64,000 nucleotides of DNA from positions 12,608,818 to 12,672,817 of the forward strand of contig CM044960.1 in the NCBI GenBank assembly GCA_024516035.1. The letters run 5' to 3'. Positions 1-12,285 of the stretch are shown here, piece by piece; the first letter of the stretch is position 1, and the number at the start of each line of letters is the position of its first letter. The position numbers were made by a program, and so were the translations under genes. The notes beneath the pieces are model-generated. The model did no database searches and was not told the origin of the DNA. It was given only the letters and a program-made list of their open reading frames with translations. The stretch is from Bactericera cockerelli (taxonomy: Eukaryota; Arthropoda; Insecta; Hemiptera; Triozidae).

Positions 1-592
1 GATATGTTTCACATTGAGTCAGCAAAGTTTCGTAACACCCTGTATCCAGACTCAGGTGATATAATTCTCAATCAGCTCAAGTCTTGTAACTCTATCCAGC
101 AAGTACTTGATATATATGTTGCTAATAAGCAGAACTTGACAAGTCAGCATTTGTGCCAGGCCATTCTCATTCTACGTGATATTCAGAAAGTATTTAATAA
201 ATATTATCTGAATGATTTCTCTGTGGCATCACAGCACCAATCTGATACAGAGAACCTAAGCAAGCACTCTCCGTTCCAAGTGTTCCAGAAAGAGCTAGTC
301 AGTCATCCAGTGTTTGAGGACATGCTAAATCAAATAAGTAATCAGTGCAGTACATTCAACCTGGATGAAATAGTGTGCATTATTCTCTACTTGCGATTCC
401 TTGGCTTAAATTTGAGGCATGTCACTCTACAAAGATTGATATCACATGTTGTCAAGACATTTGAGAGCTCAATTGATTCACTGTTGAGTTATCAAACACT
501 TTCAAGATATTTCTCTGTGTTTAAATTTGATGAGTCTCTCTACAGTGTGCTGCACTTGAGTCGTATACTACCCACTGTCATTGCACACTTAG
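1..592 (+). CDS. FASTKD exon 1 of window (5'-partial)
   Basis: Open from base 1; the donor GTGAGT starts at 593 and leaves phase 1. Encodes helical repeats such as LNQLKSCNSIQQVLDIYVAN, typical of FASTKD N-terminal regions. Confidence 0.8.
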
Positions 593-3500
593 GTGAGTCA
601 TGTGTTCTTGTCCAATTCATTTTATTATTGTTGAAATATTATATTTAATCAATTTCTTATTAGCAATTTAGCTTTTATTTTTACCTTCTTTTCCTTTTTT
701 CTTTTTGCCATATTTAATGTATAAACATGAGACCCATGGCTCAATAGTACCTAACATGGTACCATTGAACCATAAATCCTTTGTGACTCTTTTAATGAAT
801 ACCACAAATTTATCTAAAACTTGAATTACTCACATCAGAACATTAATTTAAAACAAAAATAGAATCATTGGACAAAGCAGGAGCCTAGACATTCCATGTA
901 ATCCTTTATCACCATTAGATAGGTATCTGTGTCTATCCTTTAGATATGGAATTATCATTTAATATCTCCTAGTACAGTCACCATAACCAAGTAGTGTAGC
1001 ACACTAGGCTTGAAAATTTTCTGCTCTGTATTTTTATGTCTGGGGTCCACTCATATGTGAGGGCTACTTTGATATGAGCAGCGACTAGTGGTAGAATTTT
1101 GAGCAAAATAAGATATTAAAGATATGGAAAAGTCCTATTGTTCTGCACTACCCACTAAAGCTGTGATATAATGACACAAAGAAAAGAAACACATTTATAT
1201 TTTATAATTATTTGATAACTCTCTATTAGGTACCTTCTTAAAATACAGTCTTTAAAAATTGAACAACTCAATTTTTTTAGCAAAACATACACCAAAAAAA
1301 AAATGTAACCATTTCTGCTAGACAACTCTAATTTTGTTGTGTGCATGTGAAGGACTATGCTTGGACTCCAAACCTTGAAGACATAGTAAGACCTAGCACA
1401 ATATGTCTTACATTGAAGTTGTCAATTTTCTGTCTTGGTTCATACCCTGAATGCCTATCTTCTGTATGTCAATTTCTGGTTTAAGCCATTTTTGATCTAA
1501 GTTCATATTGTATTTTTCTTTTTGCAATGTCCCTCAGATAAGTGCCCGGACATCTACTGTCTGGGTCAAATGTCTGTGTGTCTCGAAGTGGTCAAAGACC
1601 TTATGAGCTCAGATCTCCAATCTCTATTCCGCACTCGGCTCCTAGAAATTCTACAAGGATTCACAATTGAGAGTCCTGAGGATTCCCGATCCCTGATGAA
1701 GATCCTCTTGTTTCTGAATGAGAGCTTCTGGAATGAGGAGACTGCAAGCCTCATTCAGCAGATGTTGCTGACTCTGTCTCATGGGATTCATCTCTTAGAT
1801 TTAAAAGAAATCATTATTCTGCAGAGGGTAAGAGTCTCTCATACAATTTATGTGTAGTATTTGGTTTGTATAGCATGTTTTGCCTAACCCAGAATGGGCA
1901 AAATAAAAATATGCACCAGATTTAATCTAAATAGGGTACAAAATAGTTCCATATATTATTACTCTTTAAAATAGTCTCATTTTAAATGCATTAAAATGTG
2001 ATGTCTGTTATTAGAGACCTAAAATATTCAATAAAAATAAAATATTTAAAAAATAAAATAAAATTGTTGAAATTATATTCCCTTCCTTTCTATCATATTC
2101 TACCAAATCTATTCAATGCAATACCACTCAATAATTCTATTATTTTCTATTATTTTGCTCAGGTATTCAGCAGTAACTTGGAGCCCCACTTATTCCTACA
2201 GAAGCTACAACAACGGGCCGAGAGTGTGATGAAGAATTGTAAAGATCTGAGAGCTGAGCCCTCTCTAAGCACTATGATGTGCATGGCTCCCATGGCAACA
2301 CCCAAACAGAAGAAATACATTGAGAAGTAAGTTACTATGACTAAGTTCAATATTGATTTAGTAATTTTCAATCAATAGAACTGAATTTGAGAAAATTTTC
2401 AACAAAAACTTGTAAATTTGAGCCACATTCAACCAAGAGTTCGAGAACTATATCGATTTTAGTATGTTACTTGATTATTCGAAAACTGAAATTTCCATTT
2501 CGAATGAAAGTGTAAATTATTTTGTCAGAGTGTTTTGGTACAATTATTCTGGTAAAGAAATACCTAATTTTATGTTTTACAGCAAAATAAAACAATTATT
2601 AAACAAATAAACTTTTTCTGTCTTAAACTACTTCTACAGATTTAGTAGAATATTTAGGTTATTTTGTAAATATTAATCTGTAAAACAACAAGGTAGAATT
2701 ATCTTAGGAGGTGTCATTCTATGTAAATTTATATTGTACTAAATAAAGAATAAATCAAAATCAAAAATCAAATCTGTCACTAAGCTGGAGACGGATAGTC
2801 TCAGCTCACTGGTACTTCCAAATCCAAAGCGTTCCTAATGCAAAGACTGTCCATTGCAATACAGCGCGGGAATGCGGCTAGTGTGCTGGGCACACTTCCA
2901 GTTTGTGCTACTATGGAAGATGTGTATTACTGTATGTATTCAAATATACCTTTAACTTGAATTATTTAGTTATCTGTCACTAGCGGTCGAAACAATCCTT
3001 AGGTTCCTAATGCAAAGACTGTCCATTGCAATACAGCGCGGGAATGCGAATGCCAAACTGTTGGCATAATGGGACTACCTGTCTTGCGCTGACAGTCTAA
3101 ATAAAGCACTACTTACACTTATACCTTATTTACCTGAAATAGCGCTCTACGAGCGGTGCAGTGTCGGAGGTTATTTTTCACATCATCTCATTTATTTTCT
3201 TGCTTCAGAATTCTTCTGGCCAAGCTCCAAGAGCCAGGCAATATTCTCAACACAATGAGCACTCTGGCTACCCTGGTGGATCTACTAAGGTCCATCGAGT
3301 CTGATAACCACCACATCCACACTGTGTTCTGGGAGAAAGTGCTAGTCCTACTGCAGGATGAACAGAAGCTCTCCTTTCTCATGTTCTTCACCATGAGGTA
3401 AGTAACGTTGTAAGTATGTCATGCAACATTAAACATTATCATTAAGTATGTATGTATGATTTTTTTTTGTGGTGAAGCACAAGGCCTCTTCACAATTTTT

Positions 3501-5923
3501 GTGGGTAGCGCAGCATTACTAAGACCCTCCTGTACTTTTCGAATTCTATTACATTAATTTCTTTTTACTCTGGTAATGCCGTCACTGGTCGTTACTCATA
3601 CAAGTAACTACTCATTTTTCCTCACGAGGTATGAGTGGACCCCGAACATCCAACTACAGAGCAGAAAAAAAATGTATATTACCATTGGCTTTTTTTGGCT
3701 CAATTTTACCCCTGGCATCTTTTTCTCATGTACCTACCTACTTATTTTGTTTTGCTTCGCCAGATACATCAAGCGGTACCTACAAAAAAGAAACTTCCGG
3801 TATCCGAGGTTCGAGGAGTTTGTTACCGAGGTCTTGTGGGGGGAGTTCCAGTATGCAGGGCCCAACCCTCTAGCCCAGTATGGGGCAGTCATTCTGAAAT
3901 TTAGCCCTGACTTTGTGAGGTTTGTTTTGGTTTACTATGTTTTTCATTATATCATCAGTATCAGTATAAACAGAATGTACTTCTTTTTCAACTACTAGTC
4001 TATCCCGACAGGGGTTTTATCCTCTGAGGGGATAATTATACAGTTAATTACATACACTTTCACAACCTTATTTTAGCAGATCATACATTGCCTAGCACCA
4101 CTTTTTTATACGAACCGATCGCGACGCGTCAATCCGATTTTTCACCATACTTGACGTTGCTCAACTTCATTGATCCGTTGGGAATTCATTCACTGGCTCG
4201 TTCATTTGAAATAGAACAGAAAAAATGATTTCATAAAAAATAATAATAATTATAATTATTACAGTAAGAATAATTTGTTTTATTATTTATAATACTAGAA
4301 AATATGATCTAATTTAAATAAAAGTAGAAAAAGTGATTTCTTCGGAAAAAAATAATAGAAAATATAGCAGTCAATACCCACACACATATAGAAATTATTT
4401 TGATGAATAAAAGCCTGAAAATTTTCAACGTCTGACATCCTGCCGCAAATCCGTTTCATTGTATCCCTCCATCTAAACTTCCTTCTCTTTCTACTAACCT
4501 TCTCCCTCTCACAGTCTTGAAATAAAAATGTTTTGATAATTTTATGTCTTTATTATCTCCACAATATTCATGTCCCAACCATCTCAACCTTTGAGATTGT
4601 TCGTGAATTTTCCAGCCCTAGGTACCAAACTAATTTTCCTCCATTAAAACACCACGGTGAATTATTTCAATTTTATTGGCATACTTAAATAAATTAAAAT
4701 AAATAAAAAATATTTCAATACTTCCCAACTCAGGTCGAAAATACCAACTGCCTTGTACACCAAGCTAGTGGACAACACAGCTCAAATGAGTTTGGTCAAC
4801 TGTTTTGCAATGATGGATGCCCTGACTTCTATGTTGCGTCAACCCAGCAGAAACAAAAACATAGCGCCCGAGTTCACTGTACAATTTGTAAGTTATTAGT
4901 TATTATAGATACCTACTTGTAAGTTATTAGTTATTATAGGTACCTACTGTCAGTAAAAAGTTTTACAACCTTTTTTTTCGAAATGCTAAATGTAATTTTT
5001 ATGGACGAAAGCATGACTTCATCCGCCTTATCCATCAAGCTACGGAGGTCGATAGGAGTTAATAGTTTACAACATATGGGCCGGAAGGGGAGTGAATAGT
5101 TTACAACATATGGGATGGAAGAGGAGTGATTAGTTTCAAAAATGTGGGCCGGAGGGGAAGTAATTAGTTTACAACATATAGTCTGGAAGTGAACCAATAA
5201 TTAATCGCAAAATATAATTCTGACATAATTAGGTTGGAACTTTTGGCAACATTGGAATTTTTGTTACAGACTAAATATGTAAAAAAAAAGTTATCATATT
5301 TGTGTTAATCACTTTCGTGATATCACAACTACTCAAACTCGCTTTACTAAATCCGCGCTGAAACCGGGACTTGAACCACCGGCCTCCAGGTTACGAGTCC
5401 ACTGCCTTTTCGATCAAGCTACTGAGGTCGGTCAAACTAAATATATTGTACTCAACAGACGCATCTGGAGAGGAGGCTGGAGTCCCGCATCAACCAAATC
5501 CTGGACGAGGCCGAAACTTTATCCTCTGCAGACTGCTTTCATATCTTCTCCAAGCCCATCTGCAAACACTGGCAGCACATCTACGAAAAGTAAGTGACGT
5601 CTTTACTCTTAAATCATAGTATTATTATTAGGTATATTATGCTTTATTAGGAGGACAGAGTACAATGTTAACAGTATAAAATTAAGAAAAAACAAACAAA
5701 TGACAAAATAAATAAGTAAAAAAGAGAATAACACTAATGTCCTACCTAAAGGGTGGGGTTATTGCCTGTGGCAATCTCTTCCACCCAACCCTTTATCAAT
5801 TCAATAAATAAATAAAATTCAATTCAATTCAATTCAAATATATATTGTGATCTTTTTACACAAACATTTTACACAATTTACAATAATATTTTTACCTACT
5901 TAAAAAAAAACACTAAAAAAAAA

Positions 5924-5954
<31 letters not shown>

Positions 5955-8900
5955 AACTCGACTTGTATAGCATATGTCACGAATTTGTTGGTTGTGAAAT
6001 AGCATGTGTGTGAAACTTGTTGAAGTTATATTACTCAGAATTACAAGAATTTGTTTCTTATTTCATGTAACTGTGATATTGTAAAATTTATTATTACCAT
6101 TATTTAAATTCTAGTCGCTTTTTTTTTGTATTTCAAATTTGACTTTTGTATCATGTATTTCGTTTGTGTTAATTAATGGTAATTTGTGTGTTTCTTGTAA
6201 ATTGGTCATGTACCGTAAATATACAATACCTAACGGTATTTATTATTATTATTTTTCAGAATTTACGCCAAAATCCCAGCGACCGCTATGACGTCCAAGC
6301 TAATCTACGCCGCGTGTCGCCACATCATCTACTCAGAGCACTACTCCACCACGCATGGACTCCTGCGCAATTGTGTCGCCTACTGCGAGGCTAACCGTGA
6401 CGTCATCATTGGCTTCGTGGTGAGCTATGTGCTGTACACGAGCTATCTGTGCGGCTACCCGCTACACACGAAGCATGGCGCCTTCCTTGAAGCTGCTTCC
6501 TCCATTCTGCTGAGGTAAGCGAAGCTGTGCGTGACGTCATCTAAAGTTAACAGAACTATTAGCAATTAAAACCTGTATAGTTATTATTATTTATTAAATA
6601 ATAAGACTAAAGAAACCGTGTATTAGTAGTAAAGTGTTAAATGATAGACTGTTAAGCCAGGTAGCCTAAGGATCTCTTGGTTCGAATTCCACCCAATGCA
6701 TGAATTTTTCTTCATTTATTCGAGTATGTAACCACATAATAATAAGACTCTGAGGGTGAGGCGGTAGAAAACGTTTTGAGCATTAACCTCGCCTGGAACG
6801 ATAGAAACAAGAAAAAGGAACATAAAAAACAACAACAACAAAAAAAGGTCCATACGTACATACGTCCTAACTAAAAGTAGAGTTATTGCCTATCGCAACT
6901 CTTTTTTTTAAGCTTTATTAGGAGGACAAAGTACAATGGTAACAGTATAAAATTAAGAAGAAAAAAAAAAACAAACAAATGACAAAATAAATAAGTAAAA
7001 AAGAACATAACAATATTGTCCTACCTAAAGGGCGGGGTTATTGCCTATCGCAATCCCTTTCACCCTGGGTTGCCGGTTGAGTGTTTGTTGCGTTCTCTTC
7101 CAGGGACAAGGACGCAATGAAGAGTCTGGTCATGGTGCGCGCCACGCTGTCTCTGGCCTACTTCAGCGCCCTGACACCCTCGCTGGCGGCACACATCTTC
7201 TCTCTCCCCTTCCTCGAGTGCCTGGACGAACAGATGAGTGGGAGAGTCGGGGGGGCCACAGCCTTCCGAATACGCAGGGACCTGATGGAGCTGAACAGGT
7301 CCGTGTGTCTGGACTACGCGCAGTACGGGATCCCGTGGTTCCACCAGGTAAAGAATTATTAGAACGTGAGGAAAAATGAGTAGCTGCTTTAATGTGAAGC
7401 TGCGACCAGTGGCAGAATCTTAGGCAAAAAAATAATACAAGATATTGTAAATTAAAGTGGTAAAGTCCTATGATTCTGCGCTACCCACTAAAATTGTGAC
7501 ATAATAACACAAAGAAAAAGCATTATTATTTTTATTATATTATTAATTATTAGAACGATCACCCATCCAAGCCCGTACCTCGCTGGACGTTGCTCAACTT
7601 CAGAGACAAGCTGGTTTATTCAGCGTGTCATCGAGGCTGGCTGATAAGACATTTTTGACTGTCTATAAATTTGTTATTAAGTTCATAATTAAATCTGATT
7701 TTTTTTCTTCTTCAGATTATCCATTTTATACAGCCATAAAGTAATCTGAACTGACGAACAACTTTTTACTTTTTTTCATCAGTAGGTTTATTCAACGTGC
7801 CATCGACGCTGGCTGATACGACATTTTTGATTGTCTATAAATTTGTTATTAAGTTCATAAATCAATCTGATATTTTTTTCTTCAGATTATCGATTTTATA
7901 ATATAATAAGCCCTCTGACAATCTGTACAGAGCACGGGCCTCCCTTTTTGGGGTTTTTTATATATTTAAAAAAAACCCCATTTTATAGAGCCATAAATCT
8001 GAACTTATGAACAACTTTGCACTGTTTTTCATCAGTAAAACTTTGTTCCTTCTTCTTTAGAAGTACGCAGATCAAGTCGCCCTGGCGGAGAAAAGCAGTA
8101 CTCAGGAGCAGTTCAGCCGTGACGTCCATCAGGTGCTGGTGCGCTATGTGGGGGACTCGGAGCGGGTGCTGCCAGACAGCATGTCGCCCTATGGACAGAG
8201 AATAGGTGAGTTGTTGTTGTAGCCAGCTTGACTACAGTTGGAGGGCTGAGTGATGGTCTCCAGCCAACTTTATTTCAAAGTTGGCTCGTCCTGAACCACA
8301 TATTTCTATGTGCGATCAACCAACATGAGGACTTGGATTTTTCTTTATAAGCCATTAAACCCTTAGGAAACTGCAAGCTAGCCTGGCTTGTAAGGGTTGG
8401 CTAGTCTGTTCTCTGTTTATAGTCCTCTAGCAGGACACTGGTCTACTCCCTGTTTAACGTCCCCCAGCCAGACTAGAATAAGTGAGTGAGCAGGCCCAGT
8501 CAAACCACGATCGAAAAAATTCATGTCAAAAATATACGGGAAAGATGTGTGAGTGATTGGATCAAATCCAATCACAATCAAACAGTTTCATGTCAAGAAG
8601 ACAGAGAATAGGAGAGAGAGCGGACCAAGTCAAACCACAATCAAACAGTTTCATGTCAAAAATATACGGGAAAGACGAGTGAGTGGATCAAATCCAATCA
8701 CAATCAAACAGTTTCATGTCAAAAATATACGGGAAAGACGAGTGAGTGGATCAAATCCAATCACAATCAAACAGTTTCATGTCAAAAATATACGGGAAAG
8801 ACGAGTGAGTGGATCAAATCCAATCACAATCAAACAGTTTCATGTCAAAAATATACGGGAAAGACGAGTGAGTGGATCAAATCCAATCACAATCAAACAG

Positions 8901-11879
8901 TTTCATGTCAAAAATATACGGGAAAGACGAGTGAGTGGATCAAATCCAATCACAATCGAACAGTTTCATGTCAAAAAGACAGAGAATAGGAGAGAGAGCG
9001 GACCAAGTCAAAGCACAATCAAAAAGTTGCATGTCAAAATATACTAAATAGGTGATAGTGACGGGCGAAATCAAACCATATTCCATGTTTCATGTCAAAA
9101 AATTCAGAGTTTCAAATCAAACTTCTTTTTTTTTTTTTTTTTTCTTCTTCTTTTTTTTTAAGGTAATTGTGCCGCGGGACCGCTTTCGCATTACTTCAGG
9201 GCACTCTACCTTTACATCCCCATGCCATTCCGGAAACATAAAACTGGGTTAGAATTTTCCGCTCCGGCCGGGATTCGAACCCACACCGTCCGGGTCAGCA
9301 ACCAATGCTCTTAACCACTGAGCCACGGAGGTCGGCAAATCAAACTTCTAGTTTAAAAATTATGTTTAATGTGAATTTTTTCAGATTTCAGAATAGTTGG
9401 TCCCGCAACCATTTGTTTAAGATAGTTTATGTTCCGCCCTTTTATTGTGAAATAAATCAATCAATGGCGGCTAGGCTAGCTTAAGTGGTTGAGTGGAAGA
9501 GCTCATATGTGAGAACCCTGCCACTTTAAAGAAAGCCAAAAAAAAAGTGGCAGACCGGGGTTAAGTGGCAGAGAATGCCTAAGGCATTAACTTCGCCCCG
9601 GATTACAAAACAATTGTAATTAAAAATTAATATTGATCTAAAGATCAATATTAATTTTATTATTATTTTTGTACATACTTCTAAGTTTTTTTTTTAAATT
9701 ATTGTTATTAATTCTTTGTTGATGATTGTTTTGTAAAAATAAACAAAGTGTAAATAAATAAATAAACTTTCTATTTCACTTTTAAAATCTCCTTTCCTAT
9801 CTTTACTTCTCCTAGACTTCGTTCTTCACCTGGACAAGCTGGGTAACCCCATCGCTCCTCGTGGCCCCGGCAGGGCACAGACCCGCCTCGCCATCCTGCT
9901 GGAGCAGACCTCAGCCCAGGGTCCTGGCGACCTCAGACGACGCCACCTGGAGCTACAGGGCTACTGCGTGGTGAGGCTACAGAGGAAACACTGGAACGCC
10001 CTCTTCATGGCAGAACCCAAAGCCAAGCAAGTGTTCCTAGATCAAATCTTTAGGTGAGTGTCTTTGGCCTCCTAGGGGAAATACAGATTATTAATCTACA
10101 CAGATTATTAATCACCATAGTGTATACTATGTAATTGGGTGCTGGCTAACTTTTGTAAAGCCAACACCTGTATTGTACTGCACTCTAAATAAAATATACT
10201 TATACTTATCATGAATTAGCTAAAAAATGTAGTCGAATAAACGATAAACGGTGGTAATTTTTCACTAACAATTTTCAGCATAGAAAATGAGAATTTCGAA
10301 TTTCACATCTGTAAAACCATATTTTTGCGAACACAGAAACGACATTCTGATTGTAGTTTAACCTTATTTTCGAGGTCCCAGAAAGTAAACAAGGGAGCAG
10401 TGGTTTTTAATTTATTTTTGAGATTTTTAGGAATCAATACATGCATGCAAAAGCCGAATATTATAAAATTGAATTAAAGATTTGTCCTGAGAAGTATCTC
10501 AGTATTTCGGACCACCCTGTACAATAAGAAAATCAACTCGTGTGTAATATGTACTATCTGATGTCATCACTGAGAATAAACCGAGCGGTCTAGAAACCTA
10601 CTGACTTTTAGCGTGTTTCTCACAATTGAAAACATTTCCGCGCTGAGTAATAGCTCGGTGAAGTGAGCTTTGTTATTACTCGAGCGTTCAGTGTTTAACA
10701 TGGGTCACTGTGTGTAGTGAATTCTGAATTCCTACCTTCTAAAGTTTTTATATACAGGGTGCCCATTATACTCTCATTTTTTCTTTTATAACCGTTGTAC
10801 TTATATTTGTAACGCTCCCATTCAATTTCACTATACCGACCTCAGTAGCACGATCAATAAGGCGGCAGACTTTTAATCTGAAGGTCGGTGGTTCAAGTCC
10901 CAACTAAAAATTTAGCGATCGTAAGGCGGCAGACTTTTAATCTGAAGGTCGGTGGTTCAAGTCCCAACTAAAAATTTAGCAAAGCAGTTTGAGTAGTTTG
11001 TGATAATATATCGCGATTGTGATTAACGAAAATATGAAAACTAATATTTTATTTATATTTTTTTATATTAAAAAATAAATATCCATTATTCATGTTTCAA
11101 TCGCATGGTGAAAATATTTAGGTTAGCAAGACAGACAAGAAAGCCAAAAATCTCTTGCATTGGTTGTAATTCCAACTAGTTACCTGACAACCAGGAAATG
11201 TTCAGACCACTCGAAAATCAAACGTTGTCAAACATAAACTGGACAATGTAAAATAGGCTACGGCTTTGTGTGTCCAAAGGTAATTTTGTTGATCCTGTAA
11301 TATATGCCAACAATCTCGGCAGTAAGTCTCAAACAATAAACAAAATTAAGAACAGAAGATTTCTGATAAGAAATTTGTCAGAACTACTGATAAGAGATAG
11401 TTGTTGCCGTTTTTCATCATTAAACTTCTCATCAAAGATTTTTTTAAATGATGAGAATTTTATCAAATACCCTTTTATCGAATTCCGTTAGTTGTAATCG
11501 AAGAAGCATTTGGCGTGAGACAGACTTCTGATCTGAGAAGTCTAAAGTCAGTAGACCTAATAGTGATCTCTTTGCTTGAATGTCATGGCGTTCCAATTGG
11601 TTTATGCACATGGATTTAAGTAGAATTTGAAATTTCTCACGTATTGCGCATATTCCAGACATATCGTACATTTGTGACCGGACTCAGGCTAGTGAGGTTA
11701 ATGTGGGTAGGTGATACGATTCCCAGCGATTTGCGGTAAAATATCCTCCTTCTTCGGTCGTAACGGTAGGTGCTGGCTGCTGGATGAACATAAATTTAAA
11801 AATTAATTTAGATTTCTTTTTTCTTCTCTTTTGTTGCAGTCAATATCGTCCTATGATAACTTCCGGAGAGGTCTTGTGA
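1..11879 (+). CDS. FAST kinase domain-containing protein (FASTKD1-like), 5'-partial, 12 exons
   Basis: Exons 1-592, 1538-1827, 2163-2326, 3209-3397, 3764-3919, 4734-4887, 5459-5589, 6260-6514, 7104-7347, 8061-8205, 9816-10053 and 11840-11879 join in one frame of 866 codons, stop included. The frame is open at base 1, so the ATG at 4 is probably internal and the true start and any mitochondrial presequence lie upstream. The N-terminal half is helical and leucine-rich as in the FASTKD repeat region; the middle corresponds to FAST_1/FAST_2; the penultimate exon has a RAP-like C-terminus (LELQGYCVVRLQRKHWNALF). FASTKD proteins are mitochondrial RNA-binding regulators of transcript processing and stability (family knowledge). 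The length is close to that recalled for FASTKD1, but another FASTKD paralogue is possible. Introns carry many retroposons. A possible poly(A) signal AATAAA lies at 11912. Confidence 0.82.
1007..1190 (+). repeat. Family F retroposon fragment
   Basis: Intronic. Shares the block 'gagcagcg..ctagtggtagaatttt...gataTTAAAGATATGGAAAAGTCCTA' with copies near 7380 and 46480. Confidence 0.6.
1538..1827 (+). CDS. FASTKD exon 2
   Basis: Acceptor CCCTCAG, donor GTAAGA. The G left by the previous exon plus AT gives Asp, then KCPDIYCLGQMSVCLEVV. Ends in phase 0. Confidence 0.8.
2163..2326 (+). CDS. FASTKD exon 3
   Basis: Acceptor TTGCTCAG, donor GTAAGT. Encodes VFSSNLEPHLFLQKLQQRAE and onward; ends in phase 2. 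Confidence 0.78.
2816..3130. repeat. Locally duplicated repeat with LINE/SINE-like 3' tail
   Basis: A ~50-bp block beginning GTTCCTAATGCAAAGACTGT occurs at about 2832 and again at about 3002. The following stretch (TTGGCATAATGGGACTACCT then a TACTTATACTTATA tail) recurs near 52980 in the BRD8 gene. Confidence 0.6.
3209..3397 (+). CDS. FASTKD exon 4
   Basis: Acceptor TGCTTCAG, donor GTAAGT. Encodes ILLAKLQEPGNILNTMSTLA and onward; leucine-rich helical; ends in phase 2. Confidence 0.78.
3500..3690 (-). repeat. Family F retroposon (reverse)
   Basis: Reverse copy of the 46317 element: the block CTCACGAGGTATGAGTGGAC matches the complement of 'gtccactcatacctagtgag'. Three overlapping open frames here are repeat-derived. 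Confidence 0.6.
3764..3919 (+). CDS. FASTKD exon 5
   Basis: Acceptor CTTCGCCAG, donor GTTTGT. Encodes YIKRYLQKRNFRYPRFEEFV; ends in phase 2. The upstream part of the surrounding open frame is intronic and derived from repeat family F. Confidence 0.75.
4734..4887 (+). CDS. FASTKD exon 6
   Basis: Acceptor CCCAACTCAG, donor GTAAGT. Encodes SKIPTALYTKLVDNTAQMSL and onward. It lies in no long open frame and was found by phase and splice sites; it restores the frame exactly between its neighbours. Confidence 0.75.
5288..5433 (-). repeat. Family B tRNA-headed SINE (reverse)
   Basis: Reads in reverse as a tRNA-like head (CCGACCTCAGTAGCTTGAT, box B-like GGTTCAAGTCCC) plus the body 'tgatatcacgaaagtgat'. 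It ends 25 bp before FASTKD exon 7. Confidence 0.75.
5459..5589 (+). CDS. FASTKD exon 7
   Basis: Acceptor TACTCAACAG, donor GTAAGT. Encodes THLERRLESRINQILDEAET and onward; ends in phase 2. The acceptor lies only 26 bp after a family B SINE. Confidence 0.75.
5630..5860 (-). repeat. Family G retroposon (reverse)
   Basis: Contains the hallmark GGGTTATTGCCTGTGGCAAT and TCTTCCACCCAACCC with an A-rich body. An AATTC tandem run follows at 5811-5840. Confidence 0.7.
6260..6514 (+). CDS. FASTKD exon 8
   Basis: Acceptor ATTTTTCAG, donor GTAAGC. Encodes IYAKIPATAMTSKLIYAACR and onward; noticeably more GC-rich than its introns. Confidence 0.8.
6640..6810 (+). repeat. Family E tRNA-headed SINE
   Basis: Box B-like GGTTCGAATTCCACCCAATG followed by the body 'gaatttttcttcatttattcg' and 'aacctcgcctgg'; matches the 36506 copy. 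Confidence 0.65.
6905..7070 (-). repeat. Family G retroposon (reverse)
   Basis: Same 'AAGCTTTATTAGGAGGACAA' and 'GGGCGGGGTTATTGCC' blocks as at 31980. It ends 34 bp before FASTKD exon 9. Confidence 0.7.
7104..7347 (+). CDS. FASTKD exon 9
   Basis: Acceptor TCTCTTCCAG, donor GTAAAG. Encodes DKDAMKSLVMVRATLSLAYF through DYAQYGIPWFHQ, the FAST_2-like region before the RAP domain. Confidence 0.82.
7365..7530 (+). repeat. Family F retroposon
   Basis: Contains GAGGAAAAATGAGTAGCTGC and the 'gtcctat.attctgcgctacccac' block shared with other F copies. Confidence 0.65.
7612..8045 (+). repeat. Imperfect ~176-bp tandem duplication in FASTKD intron 9
   Basis: 'ggtttattca.cgtg.catcga.gctggctgat' begins near 7612 and again near 7788, followed in both by 'tgtctataaatttgttattaagttcata'. 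A third partial copy ends just before exon 10. Confidence 0.7.
8061..8205 (+). CDS. FASTKD exon 10
   Basis: Acceptor TTCTTTAG, donor GTGAGT. Encodes KYADQVALAEKSSTQEQFSR and onward; ends in phase 1. Confidence 0.8.
8206..8487 (-). repeat. Family H retroposon (reverse)
   Basis: Begins inside the donor region of exon 10 with TTGTTGTTGTAGCCAGCTTG and ends 'gtcccccagccagac'. The same unit is at 34084 and, inverted, at 28868. Confidence 0.7.
8521..9045 (+). repeat. 63-bp minisatellite
   Basis: Near-identical 63-bp units containing CAGTTTCATGTCAAAAATAT and GGAAAGACGAGTGAGTGGAT, with divergent edge units. Because 63 is divisible by three it stays open in one frame and mimics a 164-residue repetitive protein, but it lies inside an intron. 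Confidence 0.9.
9160..9336 (-). repeat. Family D tRNA-headed SINE (reverse)
   Basis: In reverse it has a tRNA-like head CCGACCTCCGTGGCTCAGTG and box B GGTTCGAATCCC, with a poly(A) tail seen as the T-run at 9127-9160. Matches the 55035 copy. Confidence 0.75.
9816..10053 (+). CDS. FASTKD exon 11, RAP domain
   Basis: Acceptor TTCTCCTAG, donor GTGAGT. Encodes DFVLHLDKLGNPIAPRG and the RAP-like segment ending KAKQVFLDQIF. Confidence 0.82.
10835..11050 (+). repeat. Family B SINE with internally duplicated head
   Basis: The block from TAAGGCGGCAGACTTTTAAT to 'caactaaaaatttagc' occurs twice in tandem, at about 10858 and 10922, followed by one body ending in an A/T-rich tail. Confidence 0.75.
11840..11879 (+). 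CDS. FASTKD terminal exon
   Basis: Acceptor TTTGTTGCAG; encodes SQYRPMITSGEVL then TGA at 11877-11879. It is short but keeps frame, and gives a typical short tail after RAP. Confidence 0.72.
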
Positions 11880-12285
11880 CACGAAGAGGACTCTGTGCTG
11901 AGAAACCAAAGAATAAACAAGTCTGACGTATTTACTGATCCTTGACTTTTTTCATGAGGGCTAATCTTAATCCAAATGTAAAATCGTTCAGCTTAGAAAA
12001 AAGATCATGGCAATAGCTCTTCTTAAGTTTTATAGATCTCATCCCCTGTCATGTCAATTGGGATAAAATTAATTTAATGTGAATCCCCATGAGATTAGAG
12101 CACGATTGGTTCCCTAGGTAAGTGCTTGCTTTCTTGAAAAGTGTCTTCATTGTTGTTGTTGTTGCTGTTGTTGTAGTGATGTAAGCTTCGCCGAGACATT
12201 GTCTCTTAGTGAAAACCAAAAGCGCACGGCCATATATACTTACTCTTTCTCATTTTTCCCCCCTTCTTAATAAGATGAGTTTTCA

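Noticed and set aside
7041..7379. 112-residue plus-strand frame over FASTKD exon 9
   Set aside because: A different frame of the same GC-rich exon; the exon's own frame matches neighbours in phase and in FASTKD sequence.
8553..9047. 164-residue open frame with 21-residue repeats
   Set aside because: It is the translation of the 63-bp minisatellite in a FASTKD intron; no splice logic or codon bias supports it.
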